A stretch of 64,000 bases of DNA from CAVYXK01 sp963708245 (GCA_963708245.1 OY970201.1:6324001-6388000), one strand, 5' to 3'. Positions 35,484-45,316 are shown, counted from the stretch's first letter. Translations and numbers: made by a program. The notes: generated by a model from the sequence alone, not told the origin.

Positions 35484-37884
35484 GGCACCACCGTCGCGAT
35501 AACGAGGTCCGGGATCGTCTTCGGCTTGGCCGACGTCGGACTCTGTTCGCCGTCGGTCAGCTCCTGCACGCGATGCGACAGATATACCTCCAACTCAGCT
35601 ATCGAAATCCTCTTGTCATGCTGATAGTCGGCTCCGCCCTTGAGCGCTTCTACCAGGGCCTTGGTGAAGGCCCCGTTCTGCCACTTGTCACTCTCCTGCG
35701 AGAACTGTCGCCCTGTAGATGAGGTGAACACCACGATGCCCTTCTCCGCCGACGCAAGACTGTTGGCCAGCCGGTCGACGTCCGGCTGCGTCGGCCCTTT
35801 CGTGCCGCCTGCCCCGCCGGCGAAGCAGGTGTCCAGGAACGCGATCACCTTTCCCGGCACCTTGCTGAGGAAGTTCTCAATCTCGAAGTCCTGGATCGTC
35901 GTCAAATCCAGATCCGACTGGTCGGCATCGTACGGCAGATAGTGGTAGTGGTCGCCGGCATCGTTTTGGCCATGTCCGGAGAGGAACAGCATCGCGACAT
36001 CGCGTGCCGGGGTCTTCTCCAGCCAGCTCAGCCCCTTACGGATATCCTCGCGGGTGGCGTGCCCATCCTCCAGGTCGCGCACCTCGACATGGTTGTACAG
36101 CCCGCCTTCTTGCTCCCTCGCCAAGCTGACGAAATCCGCAGCATCCTTGGCCGAGTACTTCAAATTCAGGCCTGCGTCCTTGTAGTGCGCTACCCCGACC
36201 GCGAGTACATAAAGGTCGGGTTTGTACCAGTCCTTCTCGCCGTGCCAACCGACATGCACGACCGCCGCTTCGCTCACCGTCTGCGCGTTTGCCGCCACCA
36301 GCGAAATTACTGCGTTGTGTTGTGGCATCGGCACCGACACGCTGGCTACGGTGCCGTCGGTGCCCGAGGTGATCGGGGTTGGGGGTGGCGTTATCGCCGG
36401 TCTGCCGTCCACCAGAACGGTGACGCCGGTCACAGGCGTCGGCGAGCGGACCAGGTATGTGACATCGATTGGCGACGTAGCCATCGACGACAGATCGGGG
36501 GGCGACAGGATCCTCACTACCGGCGGCAATAGGCTGGCAACTGATGCCGGCGACTTGCGTCCCGCCACCGCGTTGGCCCTCCGCACGGCCTCGTCTACGT
36601 CCAGCGTATCGAGCACCAGGGCTAGGATGTCCGGCCGATTGAACTGCTCGCTAAATTGTTTCGCCGGGAAGAAGTCCGCTTCGTGGTCCTTGTCGTGATT
36701 GACGTGCCAGCCGATCAGCTCGTCACCCCCCGCGCTTGCGTCGTAGTAGCCTTGCGGCGTCCATGCCACCCAGCGCTTGCCGTCAACATGCGGAAACAGC
36801 GCTAGCAGCTCCGCCCCGTCGCGCAGCCGGTACCAGCGAATCGTGCCGTCGCCGAACGCTGCCACCGCGAGCCTGCCGTCCGAGGTGGCGTTCACCGCCC
36901 AAGCGACGCCAGGAGCGTCCTGCGCCCAGATTTGCGAGCCGTCCTTGTCAAATAGGCGTAAGCTCCAATCAGCGCCAACCAGTAGGCGCTCGCCGACGAC
37001 GTCTACTGCGCGCGATAGTTCGTCGTGCTCCAGCTGGAGCGTCTTCCCGTTGAGCGTTGGGGCCCGGTCGTCCTGCCAGTGTTGGACCTCCATACTGGGG
37101 CCGGACAGATTGGGGCCCGTCATGTTGGCGTTGTCGGTTGGCGCGCTGATCACGCGCCGCTCCGCCAGCGCGAAAATGGCCGGCTGCTTCCCGAGTGTGG
37201 CGAATGCGAACCGCACCACCTTGCCGTCAGGTGAGAGTTCGAATCCGTCACCCATGTCGCGATAATCTGCCGTCGCCGCGGTGTGCAGCAGATCGACGCG
37301 GCCCGCGTCGCGCAGCACACCCCAGCTCGGCTCAAACGAGCCAAACGCCACATCCGAACCCGATAAAGGCATCAAACTAAGAATTGTATCTCTTGCCACC
37401 GACAGGTCTCTATACGCGCCGCGTCCGCCGTCCGACCAGGTGCGGATGAACATTTGCCCCGCATTATCGGCCCTCCCCCCTGCGAACAGCTCGCTGCCGT
37501 CCGCCGACCATGCGACTGTCGCCATGTCATCATTGGTGCCCATAATATCCGGAGTCACCAGCGGCCGTAGATCATGCCATGCAAGCACCTCCACCCGGCG
37601 GCTACCATAGTATCCCACCGCAACGCGCTCGCCGTCCGGCGAGACCGCCACCCCATACGCCCTGCCGGGGACCCTCACCTTGGGGAGCAGCGGTAGCCCC
37701 TGTGCATTATAGCTCCGCAGATACCCGTCGAAGCTAGTGGTAACCAGTTCGCCCGACTTGCGAAACGCCAGTCCGTAGACGGTATCGTCGTAGCGGACAT
37801 CGCTCCAGGCGACTGTCCAGTCACCGGTCCGCCAGACCCGCACGCCGCTCCTACGGTACAGCCCTGCCGCGAGCAGGCTGCCAT

Positions 37885-38967
37885 CTAGTGTTGTGACTTT
37901 AACGCTTGTCGCCCACGTGCGACCTTCTCGAGGATAGCGGCAGCGGAGGCGGTCCACACGAAGGGCTTGGGATCGGCATTATGACGCTGCAAGTAATCCC
38001 GGATCGCCGTGACCAATGCCGCGACACTTTTAAACACGCCACGGCGGATGCGGTCCCCGGTGATCAGGCCGAAGAACCGTTCGACCTGATTGAGCCAGGA
38101 GGCCGAGGTCGGGGTAAAATGCATGTGAAACCGCGGGTGTCGCTTTAGCCAAGCCCGGACCTTGGCGTGTTTGTGTGTGGCGTAGTTGTCCGCGATCAGA
38201 TGCACATCGAGGTGGTTCGGTGTCTCGGCGTCGATCCGGCGCAGGAATTTAAGCCACTCCTGGTGACGGTGACGCGGCATGCACTGGCCGATGACCCTGC
38301 CAGTGGCCACCTCCAGGGCGGCGAATAGCGTGGTAGTGCCGTGGCGCTTGTAATCATGCGTCATGGTGCCGCAACGCCCCTTCTTGAGCGGCAGGCCGGG
38401 CTGCGTGCGGTCAAGTGCCTGGATCTGGCTCTTCTCATCCACCGAGAACACCAATGCCTTCTCCGGAGGATTAAGGTAGAGGCCGACGATGTCCTGCACC
38501 TTCTCGACGAACCGCTTGTCGTTCGACAGCTTGAAGGTCTTTACCCGATGCGGCTTGAGCTCGTGTGCCTTCCAGATGCGCTGGACGCTGGTGTAGCTGA
38601 GGCCGCTGGCGGCGGCCATCTTGCGGATGCTCCAGTGGGTGCCGGCCGGCGGCTTCTCGTGCAGAGTCTTGTGTATGACCTGCTGGATCGTCTCGGCCGT
38701 CAGCGGCGGCTTACGCCCCGGGCGGGTGGCGTCGCGCCGCAGGCCATCGATCCCCTTGGCCAGGTAGCGCTCCTGCCAACGGCTGACCGTCACCTTGCTC
38801 TTGCCGACCGAGCGCGTGATCGCCATCAGGCCAAGCCGCGCTGCCGACAGCAGCACGATCTGCGCCCGCCAGACCAACTTCTGCGGCGTGTTCCGCCCGG
38901 AAATCCAACCTTGCAGCGTCGCCCGATCCGCAGGCGACAGCCAGATACATGCCTCTGTCTTGCTCAT
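37885..38967 (-). CDS. IS630-family transposase
   Basis: 360 residues. N-terminal helix-turn-helix pair (RAQIVLLSAARLGLMAITRS, VTVSRWQERYLAKGIDGLRR), then the DDE core with Asp in LVFSVDEKSQIQALDRTQPG, Asp in DVHLIADNYATHKHAKVRAW and Glu in SASWLNQVERFFGLITGDRI. Intact and probably active. Its stop codon TAG (37885-37887) is made from the target TA plus a host base. Same strand as the gene it disrupts. Confidence 0.93.
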   Translation of the reverse strand: MSKTEACIWLSPADRATLQGWISGRNTPQKLVWRAQIVLLSAARLGLMAITRSVGKSKVTVSRWQERYLAKGIDGLRRDATRPGRKPPLTAETIQQVIHKTLHEKPPAGTHWSIRKMAAASGLSYTSVQRIWKAHELKPHRVKTFKLSNDKRFVEKVQDIVGLYLNPPEKALVFSVDEKSQIQALDRTQPGLPLKKGRCGTMTHDYKRHGTTTLFAALEVATGRVIGQCMPRHRHQEWLKFLRRIDAETPNHLDVHLIADNYATHKHAKVRAWLKRHPRFHMHFTPTSASWLNQVERFFGLITGDRIRRGVFKSVAALVTAIRDYLQRHNADPKPFVWTASAAAILEKVARGRQALKSQH

Positions 38968-39024
38968 GCCAACAGAATCGCACGGTCGCGCCGACTTGGG
39001 AATCGTCCGTTAGGATCAGAGCAC
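37888..39024 (-). mobile_element. Insertion sequence, IS630-type, 1137 bases, complete
   Basis: Ends are GTGTTGTGACTTTAACG at the left and, read inward from the right, GTGCTCTGATCCTAACG. TA is duplicated on both sides (37886-37887 and 39025-39026). Precise removal gives an uninterrupted WD40 repeat, so the insertion is recent. Confidence 0.93.
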
Positions 39025-39545
39025 TAGCGAAAATGCCAATGAATTGATGGTTCCCGGCAACCCAACCAGCCGCCGCACCAGCTTGCCCGAGCCGGTGTCG
39101 AACAGGTAGACGCTGGCGGAGCCGTCCCACTCCCACCCGGTCCGACCGCCAACCGCGGCGATCGCGCCATCGGGCGACAGCGCGCCGGCTTGCAGCTCAC
39201 CCTCATGCCCGCTGCCGATCGGCGGGCGGAGTATGCAAATCAGCCTTCCGTCGTCCAGCGACCACAGCCGTGCCGTCTTGTCGAAAGAGACGGTCAACAG
39301 CAACTTACGCCGCGCGTCGGCGCTGATGCGCGGTATCTCCGCCATGTGCATACCGGTCTCCAGCCGCAGCAGCGGCTGGGCCGGCGGCTCGCCCGACAGC
39401 GCAATATTGCTCCACAGCAGCAGGCTCAGAGCGACCGCCGCCACCCAGTGCCGTCCCATTCCACTGCTGGTGAGCATGCCACCCTCCAGGCGCGTCACAG
39501 TTACGGTGGGCAGGTCATCCTCGCGACTGCTGGCGCTGCGGCAAG

Positions 39546-40442
39546 CTAGTCCCGCACGCACACGCTCCGCAATATTTTGACGACGATCAGCGCAGCGAGG
39601 CGGTCGAGCAGGCTGGTCGTCACCGCGACGATCAGATACTCGCCACGCACCCCGTATGTCTTGGTCAACTCCTGGTCAGGCACCTCACGGCGGAGACGAC
39701 GACGCCACCCGCCCGGATAAGGCCGAAGGACAGCGCGAGAGTCGCTCCGCCGACTGTGTCGATGACGACGTCGAACTGGCGCTTGAGATGCGCGAACGCG
39801 TCAGCACGCGGGCCGTCGATCACCTCGCGTGCGCCCAGCGCCCGGACCAACGCTGCCTCCTCCGCGGACGCGGTCGCCGTGACCTCGGCGCCCGCCCAAT
39901 GGGCAAGCTGCACCGCGTAGGCGCCCACGTTTCCGGCAGCCCCGTGCACCAGCACGCGCTGCGAGGCCTCCAGATGAGCGCCGTCGAATAGCATCTGCCA
40001 TGCAGTGGTCGCAACCACTGGCACCGAGGCTGCCTCCGGGTGGCTGAGGCGCCCCGGCTTACGGGCGATCATGGCCGCTTCGGCGGCCGCGAACTCGGCA
40101 TAGGCGCCGGTGAAGCGCGCGGTTGGTGACGCCATACACCTCTTCGCCAGGCTCCATCCCGCCGTTCACACCCGGGCCAACCGAATCCACGACGCCGGAC
40201 AGATCGGAGCCGAGCACGAGCGGAAGCGGTTGCCGAAGGTCGCTGCGGCCTTCTCGCACCAAGGCGTCCCATGGCCCAACCCCAGCGGCGAGGACGCGGA
40301 CGAGCACCTGGCCATCGCCCGGGCTAGGGACCGGCGCGTCTGTGTGGTGGATCGCCGCCAGCCCGCCGAAGGCGCGGACCTCGACCGCCTTCACGGCTCG
40401 AGGCGGCGTTCCCTCATGGGAGGTAGCGTGTGTTTGGCTCAT
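39546..40442 (-). pseudogene. Zinc-less alcohol dehydrogenase / quinone oxidoreductase (MDR family), frameshifted
   Basis: Start MSQTHATSHEGTPPRAVKAV at 40442 or slightly upstream. The N-terminal GroES-like part (EVRAFGGLAAIHHTDAPVPS, PGDGQVLVRVLAAGVGPWDA, LPLVLGSDLSGVVDSVGPGV) is in one frame; near 40125 a one-base shift leads to ARFTGAYAEFAAAEAAMIAR and the nucleotide fold (RVLVHGAAGNVGAYAVQLAH, ARVIDTVGG-like FDVVIDTVGGATLALSFGL). A second shift near 39690 gives VPDQELTKTYGVRGEYLIVA to the stop at 39546. About 300 residues in total, close to the family's usual length. Two indels make it non-functional. Confidence 0.78.
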
Positions 40443-40505
40443 TTCGCTGTTCGCGCCGTCAGCGCCTACGATCACCGCCGCCATTGTCCAGCCAAAAGGA
40501 CTCAG

Positions 40506-41137
40506 TCAACACCGGTTCCGCTCCAACGCAAGTTGAAGAGCATCGTCCAGGCGATCGTTGCCCCAGAACATCTCCGCTCCGGCGAAGAAGGTAGGGGCGC
40601 CGAATATACCCTTAGCACGGGCTTGTTCCGTCTGTTGGCGCAAGCGTGTCTTGGTGGGCTCGGACTGGGCTTGATCCAGAATGTCCGAGGCCGGGAGATC
40701 AAGTTCCGTCAATATCCTCGCCATATGGCTGGGCTGGTTGATGTCTTCGTCCAACACGAAATTGAGTTCCATCACCTGTCGGCAGAAATCGCCGATCCAA
40801 GGTTTTTCGGCCCCCAACAGCGCTATTCGCGAAGGAAGCACCGCAATCGGGGAAACGTGCTGGGCTGCATCCATCTCAGCCCGTACTTGCGGCACTGACG
40901 CACCATGTCCTGCCACACGTAGGCAGCCTTGTCTTTTTGCAGCACGAAGGGGGATGTTTCCATGCCCAAAGCGCGAAATATAGGTCCTAGTAGAAACGGC
41001 TTCCAAGCGATCCGAACGCTGCGTCGCCGCGCCTCGTCCTCGATCCGCATGACGCTCAGGTAGCTATAGGTGCTGCCGAATTCGAACCAGAACTCGATGT
41101 CCCGTGGCAATTCGGACGCCACTGTCGAACCGGTCAT
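40506..41137 (-). pseudogene. 2-hydroxychromene-2-carboxylate isomerase-like (DsbA-fold) gene, single frameshift
   Basis: N-terminal part IEFWFEFGSTYSYLSVMRIE, DEARRRSVRIAWKPFLLGPI is in one frame (start 41137); near 40850, after KYGLRWMQPSTFPR, a one-base shift is needed to read IAVLPSRIALLGAEKPWIGD, FCRQVMELNFVLDEDINQPS, ARAKGIFGAPTFFAGAEMFW to the stop at 40506. The fold and the SxYSYL start are those of kappa-GST/HCCA isomerases that act with glutathione on aromatic ring-cleavage products. One indel only, so decay (or a sequencing error) is recent. Confidence 0.75.
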
Positions 41138-41255
41138 CGCAGAGCACTCCCCTTATGTGGCGGCGGTGGACCGGATCCTATCCCGTCCGGATTTGCGAAG
41201 CCGGGGCAATCTCCGGCTACCATGCCAAAGAAGCCACCCCAGCAATGAGGCTGCC

Positions 41256-42074
41256 ATGCGACTTGGCATCGTGACGATCCCTCGACCCACGGACGACGGC
41301 AGCGTCATCGACCGGGTCATCGAGTTCGCCCGTCGGGTGGAGGCGCTGCAGTTCAGTGGCCTGTGGGTGACGGATTCTTTCGCCCGCGGCCGCCCGACGC
41401 TGGACCCGCTCATCCTCCTCGCAGCCGTCTGCGCTGAAACAAAGGTAATCGAGCTCGGGACATGCGTGGTGCAAATCCCGCTGCGCCACGCGGTCGAGCA
41501 CGCCCACCGCGTGCAGTCGCTGCACCTCCTCTCCCGAGGCCGGCTTCGCTTCGGCGTGGGCGCCGGCTCGACGAAGGCGGATTTCGATGCGGTCGAGGCC
41601 GACTATGATGCCCGCTTCAAAACGCTACCGCGTTATCTCGACATCATGCGCCGCATCTGGAACGGCGAGCCCGTGTTCGGCCCTGCCCTGACCCCTTGGC
41701 CCGGCACCAAAGGCGGGCCGCCTGTCCTGCTGGGGGCCTGGCGCAGCGCACGCTGGATCGGGCTGGCGGCCGAGACGTGCCAGGGCTGGATCGCGTCGGG
41801 TATCTTTTCCGAATGGGACGACCTGCAAGCGGGCCTGGCAAAGTACCGCGCCGCCGGCGGCAAACGTGCCCTGCTGGCGAACATCTTCACCGACCTCCGG
41901 GCGGAGCCGGAGCCCAATCCCACCGCCGCACGAGCCAGGATTTCACTGTATTGTCCGCCTGCCGAAGCGCGCCGCCGGCTGCACCGGGTGGAACAACTCG
42001 GCTTCGATGATGCGCTACTGGTCTGCCCGTTCGATGCGCCGGAGCAATTGGAAACGCTGCGGACACTGATATAG
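41256..42074 (+). CDS. LLM-class flavin-dependent oxidoreductase
   Basis: 272 residues with a luciferase-like TIM barrel: MRLGIVTIPRPTDDGSVIDR, VEALQFSGLWVTDSFARGRP, DPLILLAAVCAETKVIELGT, QSLHLLSRGRLRFGVGAGST, PVLLGAWRSARWIGLAAETC QGWIASG. Enzymes of this class use FMN or F420 to oxidise small molecules. Start at 41256 with GAGG five bases upstream; the open frame upstream is not supported. Intact, unlike the related pseudogene at 1949-3051. Confidence 0.88.
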   Translation: MRLGIVTIPRPTDDGSVIDRVIEFARRVEALQFSGLWVTDSFARGRPTLDPLILLAAVCAETKVIELGTCVVQIPLRHAVEHAHRVQSLHLLSRGRLRFGVGAGSTKADFDAVEADYDARFKTLPRYLDIMRRIWNGEPVFGPALTPWPGTKGGPPVLLGAWRSARWIGLAAETCQGWIASGIFSEWDDLQAGLAKYRAAGGKRALLANIFTDLRAEPEPNPTAARARISLYCPPAEARRRLHRVEQLGFDDALLVCPFDAPEQLETLRTLI

Positions 42075-42119
42075 GGGCGACCGAACGGTCCGGCGGCTTC
42101 ATTCGAACCAAAACCCTGC

Positions 42120-42533
42120 TCAATCTGCCTCGTCTGCCAGCAGACGCACGTGCTCCGCCTGCGCCGCCCGGGCCAGATCAGTGTCGAGCGTCGCTAACGC
42201 CAATCCCGTTCGCCGCGCCAGATCGAGATAGCTTGCATCATAAACTGAAAGCCGACGTCGTCGGGCCACGCCGAGCAAGCCCACCTCGTCGGGCGCGGCA
42301 TCCACTGTCACCGGCAATCGCGACAGATCACGGAGAAAGCCCGCAGACTCTGCCTCTGTCAGCCGACCCCGCCGCTCGTTGCTGAGCAGCGCATTGCGCA
42401 ACTCGAACCACCAAAGCGCCGGCACAACCGCCTCATCAGTGCGGATCCGGCGAAGCGCCAGACCTGCCGCGGGATGGCCCTCGTCCTCGAATGCCCAGCA
42501 GAGAGCGACCGAGGCATCAAGGACGAATGGCAT
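42120..42533 (-). CDS. vapC: VapC-type PIN-domain ribonuclease toxin
   Basis: 137 residues with the four acidic PIN residues in place: Asp in FVLDASVALCWAFEDE, Glu in PALWWFELRNALLSNERRG, Asp in LSVYDASYLDLARRTGLALA and Asp in TLDTDLARAAQ. It should be an Mg-dependent RNase that cuts tRNA or rRNA until VapB binds it. The start overlaps the antitoxin gene by 17 bases, the usual antitoxin-first order. Confidence 0.92.
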   Translation of the reverse strand: MPFVLDASVALCWAFEDEGHPAAGLALRRIRTDEAVVPALWWFELRNALLSNERRGRLTEAESAGFLRDLSRLPVTVDAAPDEVGLLGVARRRRLSVYDASYLDLARRTGLALATLDTDLARAAQAEHVRLLADEAD

Positions 42534-42777
42534 CAGTATTTGTGCCCCTCGTGGCGGGAAGACAGAAGCTCTCGACCGTTATCCGCCCGGTACGCTGGCG
42601 AAGCCGCTTGATGCCCTCGATCGCTCGATCAATCTCCTCCTGACGTCGGGCCGGCTCGGGAACGATCCGGGCAATGGCGCGGCCATGCCGGGTAATGACG
42701 AGTGTCTCACCGTCCTCCACTTCATCGAGAAGCTGAAGCAGATGGATTTTGGCCTCTGAGAGTCTGTCCGGGAACAT
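42517..42777 (-). CDS. vapB: VapB/Phd-family antitoxin
   Basis: 86 residues: MFPDRLSEAKIHLLQLLDEV, EDGETLVITRHGRAIARIVP, then a toxin-wrapping helix (ARRQEEIDRAIEGIKRLRQR). The Phd/YefM fold binds DNA with its first half. The start at 42777 has AGGAA seven bases upstream; that site lies inside the last codons of the IS5-type transposase, whose stop (42780-42782) is only two bases away. Transcription and translation of the pair may therefore be linked to the transposase. Confidence 0.88.
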   Translation of the reverse strand: MFPDRLSEAKIHLLQLLDEVEDGETLVITRHGRAIARIVPEPARRQEEIDRAIEGIKRLRQRTGRITVESFCLPATRGTNTDAIRP

Positions 42778-42779
42778 TG

Positions 42780-43616
42780 CTAGTTCCTGCATAGCCGTCT
42801 GACCATGAGACGGATGGAAGCGAGCAACAGAAAGGCACGCGCCTTCACATTGAGATTTTCCCAATCCTTACCCAGTCGACAACATCGGTTGAGCCACGCC
42901 AACGTGCGTTCGACCACCCATCGCTTTGGTAGCACGACAAAGCCCTTGGCCAGGTCAGATCGTTTGACGATCTCCACCTCGGCCTGCGACACGACACGCT
43001 TCAACGCCTCCTGGAATCGCCGCCCCTGATAGCCGCCATCGGCATAAAGCTTCAGCAGGAACGGAAACATCCCGAACAGCGTCGCCAGCAGCATGGCGCC
43101 GCCATCGCGATCCTGGATGTCCGCCGCCGTCACGATGGCCTGTAGCAGCAAACCCTGGGTATCGACCAGGACGTGCCGCTTCTTGCCCTTGATCTTCTTC
43201 CCCGCATCATACCCATGCGGATCGATCGAGGCCCCCCTTTTTCGGCGCTCTTCACGCTCTGCGCATCAATCACCGCGGCGGTCGGGCTGGCCTCTCGCGA
43301 GGCCTGCTCACGACATTTCACATACAATGCGTGATGCAGTCGCTCCAGCGTGCCGTCCCAGGTCCATCGTTCCAGATAGTCGTGCACTGTGCTCCGCGGC
43401 GGCAGGTCCTTGGGGATCGCCCGCCATTGGCAGCCGGTGCTCAGCACATACATCACGCCGTTCACCACCTGGCGGATATCAACGCTCCGCTTGTTGCCGC
43501 CCGGCTTGGCCGGGGGGATCAATGGTTCCACCTCGGCCCATTCGGCATCAGTCAGATCGCTCTCATAGCGCAGTCGGGTGCGGTCGAACCGCGTCCGGTT
43601 CTCCTTGGTCCACATC
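42780..43616 (-). CDS. IS5-family transposase in two overlapping frames (probable -1 programmed frameshift)
   Basis: First frame from 43616 (MWTKENRTRFDRTRLRYESD, LTDAEWAEVEPLIPPAKPGG, DAQSVKSAEKGG) carries the first catalytic Asp in VIDAQSVKS. At a run of A5G6 (about 43236-43246) a -1 shift continues as ASIDPHGYDAGKKIKGKKRH VLVDTQG, with the second Asp in LLKLYADGGYQG and Glu in FVVLPKRWVVERTLAWLNR. The two-frame layout joined by a slippery run is normal for the IS427 group of IS5. The last residues (RRLCRN) read into the flank before the antitoxin gene. Confidence 0.85.
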
Positions 43617-43640
43617 CAGTCCCCCGAATCGATGCTCGGG
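42785..43640 (-). mobile_element. Insertion sequence, IS5-type (IS427 group), ends not resolved
   Basis: The extent is estimated from the transposase; about 850 bases is normal for the group. I could not find a convincing inverted repeat pair or target duplication, so one end may be damaged or may lie a few tens of bases off. The right side borders on non-coding sequence before the peptidase gene, the left side on vapB. Confidence 0.65.
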
Positions 43641-43870
43641 GGAGAGAAAATCACAGGCGATTCAATGGCTTCAAGGGTGACCCGCTAAGCGATTCTAAAG
43701 ACTCAATTTGTTCCCGGACGGACACTGAGGCCTGAACTTCGCGCACGTTCTGACTGGTCACTTCAACTGGTCGAACGATAACAAATCCCTCGCCAAACCA
43801 CAACCCCTTGAGGCGCCCCCGCCAGCCGCGCACACTCCGCTGCAACAACCCAGACACCAGAAGGTCCCGC

Positions 43871-45280
43871 ATGCCAGCCTCCCCGCCGAACTCCCTCGAA
43901 GCCGTGTTGCGCCAGGTGAATGCCGGGCTGGACCAGTCCCGCGAAAACCTGTTCGCTCTGCTCCGCATCCCGTCGATCAGCGCCCAGCCGGCACACCGGC
44001 AAGACTGCCGCTTGGCCGCCGAATGGCTGCGTGACCAGCTCGGTCGCCTTGGCTTTATCGCCAGCCTCCGCGACACCCCGGGCCATCCGGTCGTCGTCGC
44101 GCACCATCCCGGCCCGGATGGATATCGCGGCCCGCATATTCTGTTCTACGGCCACTACGACGTGCAGCCGCCGGAGCCGCTGGAGCTCTGGACCAGCCCA
44201 CCCTTCGAGCCCCAGCTCGTCGATGGTCCGCGCGGCAAGCGCTTTGTCGCCCGCGGGGCGGTGGACGACAAGGGCCAGACCATGACCTTCATCGAAGCTC
44301 TGCGCGCTTGGCAGAACGTCACCGGCGGGATCCCCGCGCGCATCACCGCCGTGATCGAGGGCGAGGAAGAGGTCGGCAGCCGCAATCTCGAACCCTTCCT
44401 GCAAGGCAATCGCGACGAGCTTCGTGCCGACCTGGCGCTGATCAGCGACACCGGCATGTGGGACATCGACACTCCGGCGATTACCACCGGGCTGCGCGGC
44501 ATGGCGTACACGCAGGTTACCCTGCGGGCCGCCAACCGCGACCTGCATTCCGGCATGTACGGCGGCTCGGCGCTCAATCCGATCAATGCGCTCTGCCGTG
44601 CCCTCGGCGAGTTGCACGACGAACACGGGCGCATCCAGCTCCCCGGCTTCTACGACGCTGTGAAGGAGCCCACCAACGCACAGGCCGCCCAATGGGACTC
44701 GCTCGGCTTCGATGAGGCGGCGTTCCTCGGCGATATAGGCCTGCGCGTGCCGGTGGGTGAGCACGGACGACCGGCGCTGCAACGGCTATGGGCGCGCCCG
44801 ACGGCCGATATCAACGGAATCTGGGGCGGCTACACCGGCCCTGGTTCCAAGACCGTGATCCCCGCGGAAGCCGCCGCAAAAGTGTCATTCCGACTGGTCC
44901 CTAGCCAGGACCCGCAGAAAGTCGTCGAAGGTTTCCGCCGGTTCCTCGCCGAGCGAGTGCCGGCCGACGCAAAAGTGGAGGTGGAGGCGTTCAGTGGCAG
45001 CCCCGGGATCGAAATCTCTGCTGACTCGCCTTGGCTGAAGGCCGCACAGGCGGCACTCGCCGAAGAGTTCGGCAGACCGCCGGTATTGATCGGTTGCGGT
45101 GGATCGATCCCGGTGGTTTCATCGTTCAAGAACATACTCGGCATCGACTCCCTGCTGATGGGATTCGGCCTGGAAGACGACCGGGTGCACAGCCCCAACG
45201 AGAAGTTCGAGCAGCGCTGCTTCCACCGCGGCATCCGTTCGCACGCGCGACTGTTGGCAAAATTCGCGGCCGGCGTCTGA
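43871..45280 (+). CDS. M20-family dipeptidase/peptidase
   Basis: 469 residues. Metal ligands and catalytic residues are visible: HILFYGHYDVQPPEPLELW (His, then the catalytic Asp two residues on), RGAVDDKGQTMTFIEALRA (bridging Asp), VIEGEEEVGSRNLEPFL (catalytic Glu-Glu), ALISDTGMWDIDTPAI (Asp) and the lid domain NRDLHSGMYGGSALNPINAL (His). C-terminal His in DRVHSPNEKFEQRCFHRG. Two-zinc cytosolic peptidase of the M20A/CNDP type that splits dipeptides or short peptides. Start at 43871. First of four same-strand genes running to 48224, but with a 36-base gap before fetA. Confidence 0.92.
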   Translation: MPASPPNSLEAVLRQVNAGLDQSRENLFALLRIPSISAQPAHRQDCRLAAEWLRDQLGRLGFIASLRDTPGHPVVVAHHPGPDGYRGPHILFYGHYDVQPPEPLELWTSPPFEPQLVDGPRGKRFVARGAVDDKGQTMTFIEALRAWQNVTGGIPARITAVIEGEEEVGSRNLEPFLQGNRDELRADLALISDTGMWDIDTPAITTGLRGMAYTQVTLRAANRDLHSGMYGGSALNPINALCRALGELHDEHGRIQLPGFYDAVKEPTNAQAAQWDSLGFDEAAFLGDIGLRVPVGEHGRPALQRLWARPTADINGIWGGYTGPGSKTVIPAEAAAKVSFRLVPSQDPQKVVEGFRRFLAERVPADAKVEVEAFSGSPGIEISADSPWLKAAQAALAEEFGRPPVLIGCGGSIPVVSSFKNILGIDSLLMGFGLEDDRVHSPNEKFEQRCFHRGIRSHARLLAKFAAGV

Positions 45281-45316
45281 GCAACGCCGGGACTGGCCGG
45301 TCCTGGCTGCTCCGCC

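Larger units (their letters stand above)
35480..39477 (-). pseudogene. Exported WD40-repeat caspase-like protein (peptidase C14), disrupted by an IS630-type element
   Basis: Removing 37888-39024 and one TA restores a 952-residue frame. Order: signal peptide 1-29 (MGRHWVAAVALSLLLWSNIA), WD40/beta-propeller repeats from about 40 to 480 (LLTVSFDKTARLWSLDDGRL; LAFSLDGSLLAAGLYRRSGV; AVSPDGERVAVGYYGSRRVE; AVNATSDGRLAVAAFGDGTI), a linker and Ig-like stretch, then a caspase fold from about 705 with His789 in LFLSGHGQND and Cys838 in IAFLDTCFAG. The element splits codon 151, leaving a 150-codon fragment and a fragment lacking a start. Start at 39477 follows GGAGGGTGGC. WD40-caspase fusions are known from bacteria; an exported form is less usual. 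As it stands the gene is inactive. Confidence 0.85.

Noticed and set aside
43763..44782. 339-codon minus-strand frame
   Set aside because: Shadow of the M20 peptidase gene, whose metal-binding motifs are clear on the plus strand.
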